DNA of 64,000 nt from Dethiobacter sp. (GTDB lineage Bacteria; Bacillota; Dethiobacteria; Dethiobacterales; Dethiobacteraceae), in assembly GCA_018333635.1 (NCBI GenBank), contig JAGXTL010000010.1, positions 55,895 through 119,894 on the forward strand. Direction: 5' to 3'. Of the stretch, positions 9,706 through 18,769 are shown in pieces. The notes below the pieces were generated by a model, which was not told the DNA's origin, made no database searches, and worked only from the letters and a program-made list of their open reading frames with translations. Position numbers and translations under genes: made by a program. Each line of letters starts with the position of its first letter. Positions within the stretch are counted from its first letter, which is position 1.

Positions 9706-10182
9706 ATGTCAAAGATAAATAAGATTGTCATGGAAACAGCTGCTCCTCTGGCAGATGCGCTGGGCCTGGAATTGGTCGATGTGGAATTTGTTAAAGAAGG
9801 CGGCCAGTGGATACTGCGTGTTTGTATAGATCGGGAAGGCGGAGTTATGATGGAGCACTGTGAAGCGATGAGCTGCGCTTTAGACGAGGCTTTAGATAGT
9901 ATAGATCCCATTGAAGAGCATTATCTGCTGGAAGTTTCTTCTCCCGGTGTAGAACGGGCGCTTAAAAAAGCTGCTGACTATGAGCGGTTTACCGGCAGAG
10001 AAGTAAAAGTGAGGCTCTTTAGCTCTTTGAACGGGCAAAAAAACTTTACCGGCATTTTGCGTGGTTTGGCAGGCCAGGATATTTTACTGGAAACGGAAAA
10101 GCAGACTTTGCTTCCGATTCCACTTTCCCAGGTGGCAAAAGCCAATCTAACCTTTATAGACAAACAGAAAGGAGGTATTTAG
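9706..10182 (+). CDS. rimP: Ribosome maturation factor RimP
   Basis: 30S subunit maturation factor, first gene of the nusA operon. Conserved pieces: GLELVDVEFVKEGGQWILRV, DREGGVMMEHCEAMS and YLLEVSSPGVERAL. ATG at 9706 is chosen (MSKINKIVME), 7 bases after GGAGG (9694-9698); the adjacent ATG at 9703 is also possible. 158 residues, usual length. nusA starts one base after the stop codon. Confidence 0.96.
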   Translation: MSKINKIVMETAAPLADALGLELVDVEFVKEGGQWILRVCIDREGGVMMEHCEAMSCALDEALDSIDPIEEHYLLEVSSPGVERALKKAADYERFTGREVKVRLFSSLNGQKNFTGILRGLAGQDILLETEKQTLLPIPLSQVAKANLTFIDKQKGGI

Positions 10183-10183
10183 T

Positions 10184-11368
10184 ATGAATGAAGACTTTCT
10201 AGCTGCAATGACAGCGATTGAAAAAGAGAAGGGCGTAAAAAAAGGGATTCTGTTTGATGCCATTGAAGCGGCGTTAGTTTCGGCATATAAACGTAATTTT
10301 AATACCGCAGCCAATGTGCGCGTCCAGCTTAACCGTGAATCAGGTGAGATTAAGGTCTTCACCCGTTTAGTGGTAGTTGCAGAAGTGTTTCAGGCGCAAA
10401 TGGAAATCTCGCTCTCTGAGGTGCGAGAAATAGACTCAAATTATCAGTTGGGCGATATTGTGGAGAAGGAAGTAACGCCGAAAAATTTTGGTCGCATTGC
10501 TGCGCAAACGGCTAAGCAAGTTGTTATTCAGCGCATTCGTGAGGCTGAGCGGGAAATGGTTTTTGATGAGTATGTTGACCGGGAAGAGGATATTATCACC
10601 GGTATAGTGCAGCGCATAGAGCAAAAGAATGTGATTGTCGATTTGGGTAAAACGGAAGCTGTTTTATCTCCCACAGAACAAATGCCAAGCGACGAATACA
10701 AGCAGGGCGAGCGGGTAAAAGCATATATCAATGAAGTGAGAAAGACAACAAAGGGTCCGCAAATTTTCATCTCCCGCACTCACCCCGGACTTTTGAAGCG
10801 CTTGTTTGAATTGGAAGTTCCTGAAATCTTTGATGGAACTGTTGAAATTAAAGCGGTCGCCAGGGAGGCAGGCTATCGCTCAAAATTAGCAGTATACTCT
10901 AAAAATAGGGATGTGGATCCAGTCGGCGCTTGTGTCGGTCCGAAAGGAGCCCGTGTTCAGGCTATTGTAGACGAACTGCGCGGTGAAAAGATTGACATTG
11001 TCAAATGGGACGAAAATCCGGAAATTTTTGTTGCCAATGCTCTTTCCCCTGCTAAAGTAGTTATGGTTTCGTTGCAGAGCTCACAAAAGGTGGCAAACGT
11101 TATCGTTCCTGATTATCAGTTGTCTTTGGCCATTGGCAAGGAGGGACAGAACGCCAGGCTGGCAGCAAAGCTGACAAACTGGAAAATTGATATTGCCAGC
11201 GAAAGCCAGGCTGCTGAGCGCGCACCCTTGTCACCTGCGGCAAGTGAGCGGCTGCCGCGTAGGGAGCAGGAGTTTAAAGAGCTGGAAATTTCCGGCGTTT
11301 CAGGCCAGGGTATGGCGCTTGGTCGCACCACCCTCGCAAAGGGGGTTACAGACGATGAAACTCCGTAA
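10184..11368 (+). CDS. nusA: Transcription termination/antitermination factor NusA
   Basis: Binds RNA polymerase and modulates pausing and termination. N-terminal RNAP-binding domain, S1 domain (about residues 130-200, GIVQRIEQKNVIVDLGKTEA), and two KH domains ending in VGPKGARVQAIVDELRGE and IGKEGQNARLAAKLTNW. 394 residues including a C-terminal tail of about 50 residues after KH2 with no acidic repeats. ATG follows AGGAGGT. It overlaps the next gene by 14 bases. Confidence 0.97.
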   Translation: MNEDFLAAMTAIEKEKGVKKGILFDAIEAALVSAYKRNFNTAANVRVQLNRESGEIKVFTRLVVVAEVFQAQMEISLSEVREIDSNYQLGDIVEKEVTPKNFGRIAAQTAKQVVIQRIREAEREMVFDEYVDREEDIITGIVQRIEQKNVIVDLGKTEAVLSPTEQMPSDEYKQGERVKAYINEVRKTTKGPQIFISRTHPGLLKRLFELEVPEIFDGTVEIKAVAREAGYRSKLAVYSKNRDVDPVGACVGPKGARVQAIVDELRGEKIDIVKWDENPEIFVANALSPAKVVMVSLQSSQKVANVIVPDYQLSLAIGKEGQNARLAAKLTNWKIDIASESQAAERAPLSPAASERLPRREQEFKELEISGVSGQGMALGRTTLAKGVTDDETP

Positions 11369-11636
11369 GGTGCCGTTGCGTACATGCATTGGTTGCCAGG
11401 AGCAAAAAAATAAACGGGAATTAATTCGTATCGTCCGCACACCGGAGGGAAATGTGGAACTGGATGCCACCGGGAAAAAAGCTGGGCGCGGCACATATCT
11501 ATGCAAGAAGCGCAGTTGCCTGGAACTGGCTGCCAAGGCCAAGCGTTTTGAACGAAGTTTAAAACACCCGGTCTCTCAAGCGGTAGTGCTAGAGTTGTCG
11601 TCACAATTCCCTGAGGAAAAGCAAGATGATCAATAA
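11355..11636 (+). CDS. ylxR: YlxR/RnpM family RNA-binding protein
   Basis: Small nucleic-acid-binding protein of the nusA operon; B. subtilis YlxR has been reported to modulate RNase P (RnpM). Motif set RTCIGCQEQKNKRELIRIV and GRGTYLC is characteristic. The ATG at 11355 (MKLRKVPLRTCIGC) lies inside the nusA 3' end and follows AAAGGGGG; upstream frame extension is rejected because it only mirrors nusA. 93 residues. Confidence 0.93.
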   Translation: MKLRKVPLRTCIGCQEQKNKRELIRIVRTPEGNVELDATGKKAGRGTYLCKKRSCLELAAKAKRFERSLKHPVSQAVVLELSSQFPEEKQDDQ

Positions 11637-11925
11637 GTCACTTGCTCTGCTTGGTCTGGCTAGGAGGGCTGGCAAGCTCTCTTTTCATGAGGAGGCCAAC
11701 CTGCTGGCTATTCGCACCGGCCGGGCAAGGTTACTCGTTCTTGCCGAAGACGCCGGTGAGTCAACTGCTAAAAAATATCTTGATAAATGTGGCTATTACC
11801 AAGTGCCTGTAGCTCGGGGTATAAGTAGGGAGAATTTGGGAGCTGCCCTTGGCTCACCGCCCAGGACGGCCATTGTTGTTTTAGATGAAGGGTTTGCAAA
11901 AAAATTGGCGGAACTGATTACATGA
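11626..11925 (+). CDS. ylxQ: YlxQ, L7Ae-family ribosomal/K-turn RNA-binding protein
   Basis: About 99 residues with the L7Ae/L30e fold signature LLGLARRAGKLSF and RARLLVLAEDAGESTAKKY; family members bind kink-turns. It starts at ATG 11626, overlapping the ylxR stop by 11 bases, with GAGG at 11613-11616 as the ribosome binding site. Standard position between ylxR and infB. Confidence 0.92.
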   Translation: MINKSLALLGLARRAGKLSFHEEANLLAIRTGRARLLVLAEDAGESTAKKYLDKCGYYQVPVARGISRENLGAALGSPPRTAIVVLDEGFAKKLAELIT

Positions 11926-11976
11926 CTAATTTTGAGTTACTGTTTTAAGGAGGCCAAACTAATGGAGGTGTAATTC

Positions 11977-14658
11977 ATGACGAAGACTAGAGTTTATGAA
12001 TTGGCGAAAGAGTTGGCTGTGCCCAGCAAAAGGATTATAGATATTTTAGCAGATATCGGTTTTGAAGTTAAAAATCACATGAGCGTGGTCGAGGATGAGG
12101 CTGTTAAGCGAATTACTTATCAAATGACAGGCAAAGGAGAGGCACCGTCTGTCTCCATGTCTGTTAAGCAGGAGCTAAAACAGGATTTGCCGCAAACTAC
12201 TCAGGCGACAGCCGTTAATGAAAAACAGGCTAAAGGCGCAGAGATAAGCCCGGCTAGTCCCAAGCATCAGAGCGAAAGTTCGCAATACGCCCAAAATCGC
12301 CTGCAGGGAGCAGCCCGTCCTCAAAACGCTTGGCCGCAAGGCGCTCAAGGGCAAGGGGCGCGGCCGCAGCAAAGCGGTCAGCAGGGAGCAACCCGTCCCC
12401 AAGGCGCAAGGCCGCAAAGTACTCAATTTCAAGGGGCGCGGCCGCAGCAAGGCTCTCAGCAGGGAGCAACCCGTCCCCAAGGCGCAAGGCCGCAGGGCGC
12501 TCAAGGGCAAGGATTTCGGCCGCAGCAAGGCGCTCAACCGGGCGCAACCCGTCCTCCCCAAGGCACAAGGCCGCAGGGCGCTCAAGGGCAAGGATTTCGG
12601 CCGCAGCAAGGCACTCAACCGGGCGGAACCCGTCCCCAAGGCACAAGGCCGCAGGGTGCTCAAACTCAAGGGGCGCGGCCGCAGCAAAGCGGTCAACAGG
12701 GAGCAACCCGTCCCCAAGGCACAAGGCCGCAAGGCGCTCAGACTCAGGGAGCACGGCCGCAATACGATAAACAACAGCGCCCCCATGGCACTCGCCCGCA
12801 AGGCGCACATGCTCAGAGACCGCCTGTGCGCGAAAAAAAACCTCGGGTAGATAAACGTGAACGTCGGGCGATACGTGAGGCTCGTGTTTTAAATGAACTG
12901 CAAAAACAGGAGCGTACAGTTATCCTAGAAGGTCGGATTACTGTGGGAGAGCTGGCCGACAAGCTAGGCGTTAACTCCGGCGAAATTATCGGCAGACTGA
13001 TGTCGCTGGGTGTGATGGCAACTATTAACCAAGCAATAAATATTGAAGTTGCGCAGCTGCTAGCCGAAGAATATGGTTTCGATGTGGAAATCAAGGTGGA
13101 TGAACTGGAAGCCGGTCTTGTGGAAACTGTTGCAGATCGTGAAGAAGATTTGTGCCTGCGTCCGCCGGTTGTTACCATACTTGGCCATGTTGATCACGGC
13201 AAAACTTCGCTTTTGGACGCCATTCGCAAAGCCAATGTGACTTCTCTGGAGGCCGGAGGAATCACGCAGCATATCGGCGCCTACCAAGCTGAATATCAGG
13301 GGAAAAAAGTTGTCTTCCTTGATACGCCCGGCCACGAAGCTTTTACAGCGATGCGTGCTCGTGGAGCGCAAGTGACGGATATTGCCATAGTGGTAGTGGC
13401 TGCTGACGACGGTGTAATGCCGCAGACAGTAGAAGCGATTAACCACGTCAAAGCAGCCGGTGTGCCGATTATTGTAGCATTAAACAAAATAGACAGGCCA
13501 AATGCTAATCCGGAGCGGGTTAAGCAACAGCTGACAGAATACAATCTTGTCTCGGAGGAATGGGGCGGCGATACTGTTTTTGTGGAAGTGTCAGCGCTGC
13601 AGCGTCTTGGCCTGGATACGCTAATGGAAATGATTTTGATTGTGGCAGAACTGGCTGAACTGAAGGCAAACCCTGATAAGCCGGCCATTGGTACTGTAGT
13701 GGAAGCTAAACTAGACAAGGGACGCGGCCCGGTAGCCACAGTGCTTATACAGGACGGGACCATTGCTGTTGGTGATGCCATTATCTGCGGTACCATTTAC
13801 GGTAAAGTGCGAGCCATGGTTGATGATAAGGGGAAGCGGCTCAAAAAAGCCGGCCCTGCCACTCCTGTGGAAGTGCTTGGACTAAATGAAGTTCCGGAAG
13901 CAGGCGATATGCTGCAAGTTGTTTCAGACGAGCGCGTTGCCCGCCAAGTGGCGGATAAACGGGCTGAGAAACGACGTGAGGTAGAGCTGAAGAAGTTGGT
14001 CAAGGTCTCGCTTGACGATTTATTCAGCAAAATTCAAGAAGGCGAACTGAAAGATCTGAACATCATTATTAAGGCTGATGTGCAAGGCTCTGCGGAAGCG
14101 CTGCGCGAATCACTGCTAAAGCTGGAAAATAGTGAAGTGCGTCTGCAGGTAATCCATAGCGGAGTAGGCGCTGTCACCGAATCGGATGTGATGCTGGCTT
14201 CTGCTTCCAATGCGATTATTATCGGTTTTAATATCCGTCCGGAGCCAAGTGCCCGCAAAATGGCAGAACGGGAGAATGTGGAAATCAGACTGTATCGGGT
14301 GATTTACGAGGCTTTGGATGAAGTAAAGGCGGCCATGACCGGCATGCTGGCTCCGCGCTTCAAAGAAGTAGTCTTAGGTCAGGCTCAAGTTCGCAATCTG
14401 TTCAAAGTATCTAGGCTTGGAACTATTGCCGGATGCTATGTAACTGAGGGCAAAATTACCAGGAATGCAGATATCCGCATTATTCGCGACGGGATAGTGA
14501 TCCATGAAGGGAAAATTGAAACACTGAAACGCTTTAAAGACGATGTGCGTGAGGTGGCTACCGGTTATGACTGCGGCATTTTGATGGAAAGATTTCATGA
14601 CTACAGAGAGGGCGATATAATCGAAGCGTATACCATGCAAAAGGTGGAGTTGTCTTAA
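11977..14658 (+). CDS. infB: Translation initiation factor IF-2, with an unusual tandem-repeat linker
   Basis: GTPase that places initiator tRNA on the ribosome. Domain order: IF2-N (about residues 1-50), a long Gln/Pro/Gly/Arg-rich linker, a second IF2-N like domain (about 312-375), G domain with GHVDHGKT (403-410), DTPGHEAF (about 449) and NKID (about 503), then domains II-IV. 893 residues. The linker holds six near-identical copies of a 26-residue unit (residues 111-267), which is much more regular than typical IF2 linkers. ATG at 11977 follows GGAGGTG. Confidence 0.97.
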   Translation: MTKTRVYELAKELAVPSKRIIDILADIGFEVKNHMSVVEDEAVKRITYQMTGKGEAPSVSMSVKQELKQDLPQTTQATAVNEKQAKGAEISPASPKHQSESSQYAQNRLQGAARPQNAWPQGAQGQGARPQQSGQQGATRPQGARPQSTQFQGARPQQGSQQGATRPQGARPQGAQGQGFRPQQGAQPGATRPPQGTRPQGAQGQGFRPQQGTQPGGTRPQGTRPQGAQTQGARPQQSGQQGATRPQGTRPQGAQTQGARPQYDKQQRPHGTRPQGAHAQRPPVREKKPRVDKRERRAIREARVLNELQKQERTVILEGRITVGELADKLGVNSGEIIGRLMSLGVMATINQAINIEVAQLLAEEYGFDVEIKVDELEAGLVETVADREEDLCLRPPVVTILGHVDHGKTSLLDAIRKANVTSLEAGGITQHIGAYQAEYQGKKVVFLDTPGHEAFTAMRARGAQVTDIAIVVVAADDGVMPQTVEAINHVKAAGVPIIVALNKIDRPNANPERVKQQLTEYNLVSEEWGGDTVFVEVSALQRLGLDTLMEMILIVAELAELKANPDKPAIGTVVEAKLDKGRGPVATVLIQDGTIAVGDAIICGTIYGKVRAMVDDKGKRLKKAGPATPVEVLGLNEVPEAGDMLQVVSDERVARQVADKRAEKRREVELKKLVKVSLDDLFSKIQEGELKDLNIIIKADVQGSAEALRESLLKLENSEVRLQVIHSGVGAVTESDVMLASASNAIIIGFNIRPEPSARKMAERENVEIRLYRVIYEALDEVKAAMTGMLAPRFKEVVLGQAQVRNLFKVSRLGTIAGCYVTEGKITRNADIRIIRDGIVIHEGKIETLKRFKDDVREVATGYDCGILMERFHDYREGDIIEAYTMQKVELS
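12307..12777 (+). repeat. Six tandem 78-bp repeats inside infB
   Basis: Each unit encodes 26 residues of the form [14 protein letters not shown] followed by xQGxRPQQxxQQ (one unit has an extra Pro). The copies stay in frame and keep the same Pro, Arg and Gln positions, while Ala/Thr and Ser/Gly vary. The repeats create long open frames on the opposite strand, which are not genes. Confidence 0.9.
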
Positions 14659-14707
14659 ACCATGGTAATAGGTGTTATGACAGTAGGGCAACTAGGGAGG
14701 AATACAG

Positions 14708-15076
14708 ATGACCGAACAAAGGGCTCAACGTGTCGCTGAAGAAATGAAACGTGAAATTAGCGATATATTGCGCAATGAATTAAAAGACCCGCGCACCGTT
14801 GGTATAATCAGCGTTACAGGTGTAAATCTGACGCGTGATTTGCGTCATGCCAAGGTTTTCATCAGTGTATTCGGCAGCGACGAAGAGCAACAGGAAACAC
14901 TGGCTGTGCTGTCAAAGGCTGTCGGTTTTGTCCGTACAGAGGTGGGCCGGCGGATTCGTTTGCGTCATACCCCGCAAATTTCCTTTCTCTTAGATAAGTC
15001 TATAGCTTACGGTGCGCATATAAACCGTGTGCTGCGTGAACTCAATCCGTCCGAAGGCGGCGAAGCAAATGAATAA
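14708..15076 (+). CDS. rbfA: Ribosome-binding factor A
   Basis: KH-fold factor for late 30S maturation. Conserved ELKDPRTVGIISVTGVNLTRD, HAKVFISVFG and LRHTPQISFLLDKSI. 122 residues, usual length. ATG at 14708 follows GGGAGGA. Overlaps the following nrnA start by 8 bases. Confidence 0.96.
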   Translation: MTEQRAQRVAEEMKREISDILRNELKDPRTVGIISVTGVNLTRDLRHAKVFISVFGSDEEQQETLAVLSKAVGFVRTEVGRRIRLRHTPQISFLLDKSIAYGAHINRVLRELNPSEGGEANE

Positions 15077-16040
15077 TCTGGCCGAGATTGCTGTCCGTTT
15101 GCAGAGTTCCGGCAATATATTGGTGACATCACATATTATGCCTGATGGCGATAGTATTGGTTCACTTCTGGGGTTGGGACTGGCTCTGCAGCAGGCTGGT
15201 TACGCCGTAACTATGTTTTCTGTCGATGGCGTGCCTGACCGTTACAGCTTTCTGGACGGTTCGGAAAAGATCGTGGAGAAACTGCTGCCAAAAGCTGATT
15301 ACGACTGTGTCGTTATCCTGGACTGCAGTGATCAGGATCGGATAAAACCGATTTGGGAGCAACTTAAAGAGCTGCCAATTATTAATATCGATCACCATCC
15401 AACTAACCGCTGCTTCGGCAGTTTGAACTATGTAAACCCGGCGGCCGCTGCAACGGGGGAGATCGTCTGCCAGCTTCTTTTGGAGATGGCTATTCCTGTG
15501 AGCGAAAGTGTGGCGGCCGCACTATATGTGGCAGTTAGCACCGACACAGGCTCATTTAAGTTTGAAAATACTACGCCCGCAGTGCATAAGGTTGCCGCCC
15601 GTCTATTGGAGGCAGGGATAAAGCTGAGGGAAATTATTCCTCGCATTTTTGATCTCCGGAGCCGCGCCGCCATTTGCATCCTTGGTGAAGCACTGAAGAC
15701 CATTCGCTACTCCGAAGACGGGAGCGTGGCTTGGATTGCTCTGACAGAAAACGAGATGATTTCTTGCGGAGCAAGGGACGAGGATTTAGATGGCGTGGTA
15801 AATTACGCGAAAAATATTGAAGGGGTGGAAGTCGGGCTTATTTTCCGAGAGAAAAGTGACGGAGTGGTTAAAGTCGGTTTTCGTGCGCATAGCATTGACG
15901 TAAGCAAGCTGGCAGAAGTTTTTGGCGGCGGCGGCCATGCTCGGGCCGCCGGATGTTTTCTCGAAATGAGCATGCAAGAGGCGGTTGAGAAAGTTCTGAG
16001 CCTTGTTGTAAAGGAAGTCGAAAATGGACGGAATAATTAA
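15069..16040 (+). CDS. nrnA: DHH-family oligoribonuclease / pAp phosphatase NrnA
   Basis: Degrades nanoRNAs and dephosphorylates 3'-phosphoadenosine 5'-phosphate. DHH motifs: HIMPDGDSIGS (Asp ligands), ILDCSD, NIDHHPTN, STDTGSFKFENT; the DHHA1 domain ends with GGGGHARAAGC. The ATG at 15069 (MNNLAEIAVRLQSS) is chosen over an in-frame ATG at 15027 that lies deep in rbfA. 323 residues. It sits between rbfA and truB as in Bacillus and Clostridia. Confidence 0.95.
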   Translation: MNNLAEIAVRLQSSGNILVTSHIMPDGDSIGSLLGLGLALQQAGYAVTMFSVDGVPDRYSFLDGSEKIVEKLLPKADYDCVVILDCSDQDRIKPIWEQLKELPIINIDHHPTNRCFGSLNYVNPAAAATGEIVCQLLLEMAIPVSESVAAALYVAVSTDTGSFKFENTTPAVHKVAARLLEAGIKLREIIPRIFDLRSRAAICILGEALKTIRYSEDGSVAWIALTENEMISCGARDEDLDGVVNYAKNIEGVEVGLIFREKSDGVVKVGFRAHSIDVSKLAEVFGGGGHARAAGCFLEMSMQEAVEKVLSLVVKEVENGRNN

Positions 16041-16899
16041 TTTTTTGAAGCCTCCCGGCATGACGTCTCATGATGCGGTTAATCTTATGCGCCGTCTCAC
16101 CGGCATAAGACGCATTGGACATACCGGCACCTTGGATCCCGGCGCTGCCGGGGTATTACCAATTTGTATCGGCAAAGCTACCAGTGTCAGTGAATATGTG
16201 CTGGGAATGGATAAATCATACCGGGCTGAAGTCTCCCTTGGTCAAGCAACAGATACGGAAGACGCTGCTGGACAACCTGTTTTAACAATGCCAGTTCCTG
16301 CCCTGACAACTCACGCTGTCGACCTGGTATTAAGGAGCTTTTTAGGTAAGGGAAGCCAAATTCCACCAATGTATTCCGCGGTACGTGTCGATGGCAAAAG
16401 ATTGTATGAATTGGCTCGGCGCGGTGAAGTGGTGGAGCGGAAACCGCGTGAAGTTCTCATCTATAATATCAAGCTGCTAGAAATTAGAGGAAATTTTATT
16501 TTTTTTGATCTGTGCTGCTCTCGTGGTACCTATGTGCGCACGCTATGCCGCAATATCGCGGAAAAATTAGGTTCGGCCGGCCACATGTCGTTTCTGTTGC
16601 GAACGGCTGTCGGCCCATTTCTATTAAGGAACGCCGTAACTTTTGAGGAACTGGCGCAGCATGCTGAAACCGGCAGTATAACGAAAGCATTACTGCCACT
16701 GGATACGGCACTGCAAAACTTACAAGCGTTAACCGTTGATGATAGCCAAGCAAAACGTCTCAGAAACGGCTTGGCTGTTACGCCGGGTTTAAAAACTTCT
16801 GACGGTCAACGTTTTCGTGTTTATGATTCCTCGCAGGCCTTACTGGCAATTGCGGCGGCAGACAAAGAGCGGATTAAACCTTTGAAAGTATTTAATTGA
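16024..16899 (+). CDS. truB: tRNA pseudouridine-55 synthase
   Basis: Makes pseudouridine 55 in the T-loop of tRNA. Catalytic Asp38 in GHTGTLDPGAAGVLP; also QIPPMYSAVRVDGKRLYELAR and CSRGTYVRTLCRNIAEKLG. 291 residues with a C-terminal PUA-like domain. Overlaps nrnA by 17 bases; its ribosome binding site is AAAGGAAG. Confidence 0.96.
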   Translation: MDGIINFLKPPGMTSHDAVNLMRRLTGIRRIGHTGTLDPGAAGVLPICIGKATSVSEYVLGMDKSYRAEVSLGQATDTEDAAGQPVLTMPVPALTTHAVDLVLRSFLGKGSQIPPMYSAVRVDGKRLYELARRGEVVERKPREVLIYNIKLLEIRGNFIFFDLCCSRGTYVRTLCRNIAEKLGSAGHMSFLLRTAVGPFLLRNAVTFEELAQHAETGSITKALLPLDTALQNLQALTVDDSQAKRLRNGLAVTPGLKTSDGQRFRVYDSSQALLAIAAADKERIKPLKVFN

Positions 16900-16918
16900 G
16901 CTATAGTCAGGTGATAGC

Positions 16919-17851
16919 ATGGAAATGTTCCAGGGAATAGAAACCTTTCGCCATAACTGCATTGAGCCGATTGTTTTGGCTTTAGGCAATTTTGACGGTG
17001 TGCATAAAGGTCACCGGCAAATTTTGCGTGCAACTACTGCCGCAGCCAGTGAGATTTCTGCCAAAAGTGCCTGTCTGATTTTTATGCCGCACCCCCTTGC
17101 AGTCTTAACACCAGCCAAAGCACCTGCTCTGCTGCTTAGTTTGCCTGACAGAATATGTTCGCTGGGTAACGCAGGGATAGATTATGTGATAGTCCATCCT
17201 TTTTGCCGTGATTTTGCAGCCATTGAGCCGGAGCGATTTGTTAAAGAAATTCTTTGCGAGAAATTGAGTGTCTCCGGGGTTGTAGTAGGCTTTGACTATT
17301 CTTTTGGCTGTCGGGGAGCCGGCACGGCAGCGGACCTCAAAGAAATGGGTGCAAGCTTTGATTTTTTTGTTCGCGTGATAGATCCTGTAGCTGTAGGCGG
17401 AATTCCGATTGGCAGCACAGCAATTCGGCAATATCTTGCGGCAGGACGCGTAGAGGCGGCTGCCGCTATGCTGGGGTATCCTTTTTATCTGCGGGGCACG
17501 GTGGTTCACGGAGATGGCAGGGGCAGAAAATTAGGTTTTCCCACGGCTAATCTACTGGTAGATTGTGAACTGATCCGACCAGGCAGTGGCGTTTATTTAA
17601 GCAAGGCTGCCTGCGGTGACAAAGTATTCTGGGCGCTGGCGAACGTAGGCAATCGACCCACCTTCTGCAAAGATGAAACGTCGCTCGAAGTTTATCTATT
17701 GGACGAAGAAAAAAATCTTTATGGGCAGGAATTAATCGTCTCTTTTCTACAAAAAATTAGAGATGAAAGAGCATTTAGCAGTCCCGCAGCTTTGGCTTGC
17801 CAAATCCAAAATGATGTGGCTTTGGCCAGAAGCCTGATTGCTAGTCCTTAG
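16919..17851 (+). CDS. ribF: Bifunctional riboflavin kinase / FAD synthetase
   Basis: Makes FMN and then FAD. N-terminal nucleotidyltransferase motif ALGNFDGVHKGHRQIL (about residue 21) and C-terminal kinase motif GDGRGRKLGFPTANL with RPGSGVYLSKA. 310 residues, usual length. ATG at 16919 follows AGGTGA. Last gene of the block before a 549-base gene-free region. Confidence 0.95.
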   Translation: MEMFQGIETFRHNCIEPIVLALGNFDGVHKGHRQILRATTAAASEISAKSACLIFMPHPLAVLTPAKAPALLLSLPDRICSLGNAGIDYVIVHPFCRDFAAIEPERFVKEILCEKLSVSGVVVGFDYSFGCRGAGTAADLKEMGASFDFFVRVIDPVAVGGIPIGSTAIRQYLAAGRVEAAAAMLGYPFYLRGTVVHGDGRGRKLGFPTANLLVDCELIRPGSGVYLSKAACGDKVFWALANVGNRPTFCKDETSLEVYLLDEEKNLYGQELIVSFLQKIRDERAFSSPAALACQIQNDVALARSLIASP

Positions 17852-17869
17852 CCATGGTCAGGCTGAGCG

Positions 17870-18070
17870 GAAGATGGGCAGATACGTTCTTTTTCGCTAA
17901 GGCTTTCGCTCCGGTTCCCTCGTGAGAAGTGCAACGGCTCACCGGCGCTCCTCCGCCCAGGCTGCCCTCGACATTCGCCGTCCGTGGCTCAGGTCTCGGC
18001 GACCTGCATCCATGCAGGTCGGCCGGCTGCAGTCCTTGTTCGCCTGCACTTCTGGTCACTCGTCCACATC
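17870..18070. repeat. GC-rich structured intergenic block
   Basis: This block is far richer in G and C than its flanks. It is bounded by AGAAGTGCA (about 17925) and TGCACTTCT (about 18048), which are inverted copies, and contains a perfect hairpin at 18001-18020 (GACCTGCAT, CC, ATGCAGGTC). Reading frames across it have no ribosome binding sites and low-complexity, Arg/Ser/Pro-rich translations. It looks like an intergenic repeat or a structured RNA; I do not recognise the family. Confidence 0.55.
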
Positions 18071-18278
18071 TCGCTCAAGCTCTCAACAAAAAAGCATCAG
18101 GTAAATACAACAGCACCTTTTTGCCTTCTCTAAACACTTCCAGATATTGTTGACTTTCACAGAATGCGGAAGCGAGCGTTAAGTGTCAGCAGCGTTTAGC
18201 GAACGGGAATTCGCAGCGTTAAGACATGCCAATGGTTCAGTGTGACATTATCACAAGTTAAACACAAACATGGTTCGC
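18071..18278. other. Gene-free AT-richer stretch upstream of the rpsO promoter
   Basis: No credible coding frame. It holds three related short direct repeats, GCGTTAAG, GCGTTTAG and GCGTTAAG, between about 18175 and 18225. Nothing else was recognised. Confidence 0.4.
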
Positions 18279-18307
18279 TTGACTTGCTAAGTGTTTGTCT
18301 ATATGGT
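18279..18307 (+). promoter_or_regulatory. SigA-type promoter for rpsO
   Basis: TTGACT (18279-18284), 17-base spacer, TATGGT (18302-18307). The transcript would start near 18314, leaving a leader of about 85 bases before rpsO. S15 autoregulatory structures occur at this position in other bacteria; no specific fold was identified here. Confidence 0.6.
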
Positions 18308-18400
18308 AAAATCAACTTTGTTAACCTTAGGCTCGGCTTTGCGCAACTCCGACGCTTGCCTTGGCCTAGCGGTGATCGAAAAATATTAGGAGGTGAAAGT

Positions 18401-18670
18401 ATGAGTATGGATGCGACACGCAAACAAAGTCTAATTAGTGAGTATCGACTGCATGATAACGATACCGGTTCTCCTGAAGTTCAAATTGCGCTGTTGACAG
18501 AACGTATCAATTATCTCACAGAGCATTTGAAGGCCCACAAGAAGGACCACCATTCGCGGCGCGGCCTGTTGAAGATGGTTGGACAGCGGCGAGCACTTCT
18601 CAACTACTTAAAGGAAATTGATGTTGAGCGATACCGCACTATTTTAGTTAAGCTGCAACTGCGTAAATAG
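18401..18670 (+). CDS. rpsO: 30S ribosomal protein S15
   Basis: 89 residues, exactly the family length. Signatures: [23 protein letters not shown] and [24 protein letters not shown] at 18401 follows TTAGGAGGTGA; upstream in-frame sequence is leader, not coding. Paired with pnp downstream as in nearly all bacteria. Confidence 0.97.
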   Translation: MSMDATRKQSLISEYRLHDNDTGSPEVQIALLTERINYLTEHLKAHKKDHHSRRGLLKMVGQRRALLNYLKEIDVERYRTILVKLQLRK

Positions 18671-18719
18671 TCCCTGAAATTGCCAGGCAAAAAAAGCTTG
18701 ATGAATTTCCTACACAAAG

Positions 18720-18745
18720 AAAAAGCGGGGAAACCCCGCTTTTTT
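18720..18745 (+). terminator. Hairpin between rpsO and pnp
   Basis: AAAAAGCGGGG and CCCCGCTTTTTT with loop AAA: a perfect stem with a T-run. It may terminate rpsO transcripts or serve as the processing hairpin found in this intergenic region in E. coli. Confidence 0.8.
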
Positions 18746-18769
18746 ACAGAGTCAGAGAGGATGTATGGA

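Noticed and set aside
12175..12810. Long open frames on the minus strand (211 and 184 residues) and a 146-residue plus-strand frame across infB
   Set aside because: They arise from the repeated Gln/Pro/Arg codons of the IF2 linker, have no ribosome binding site and repeat the same low-complexity pattern.
17841..18059. 72-residue minus-strand frame in the GC-rich block
   Set aside because: Arg/Gly/Pro-rich translation over a hairpin-rich region, no Shine-Dalgarno sequence; better explained by composition.
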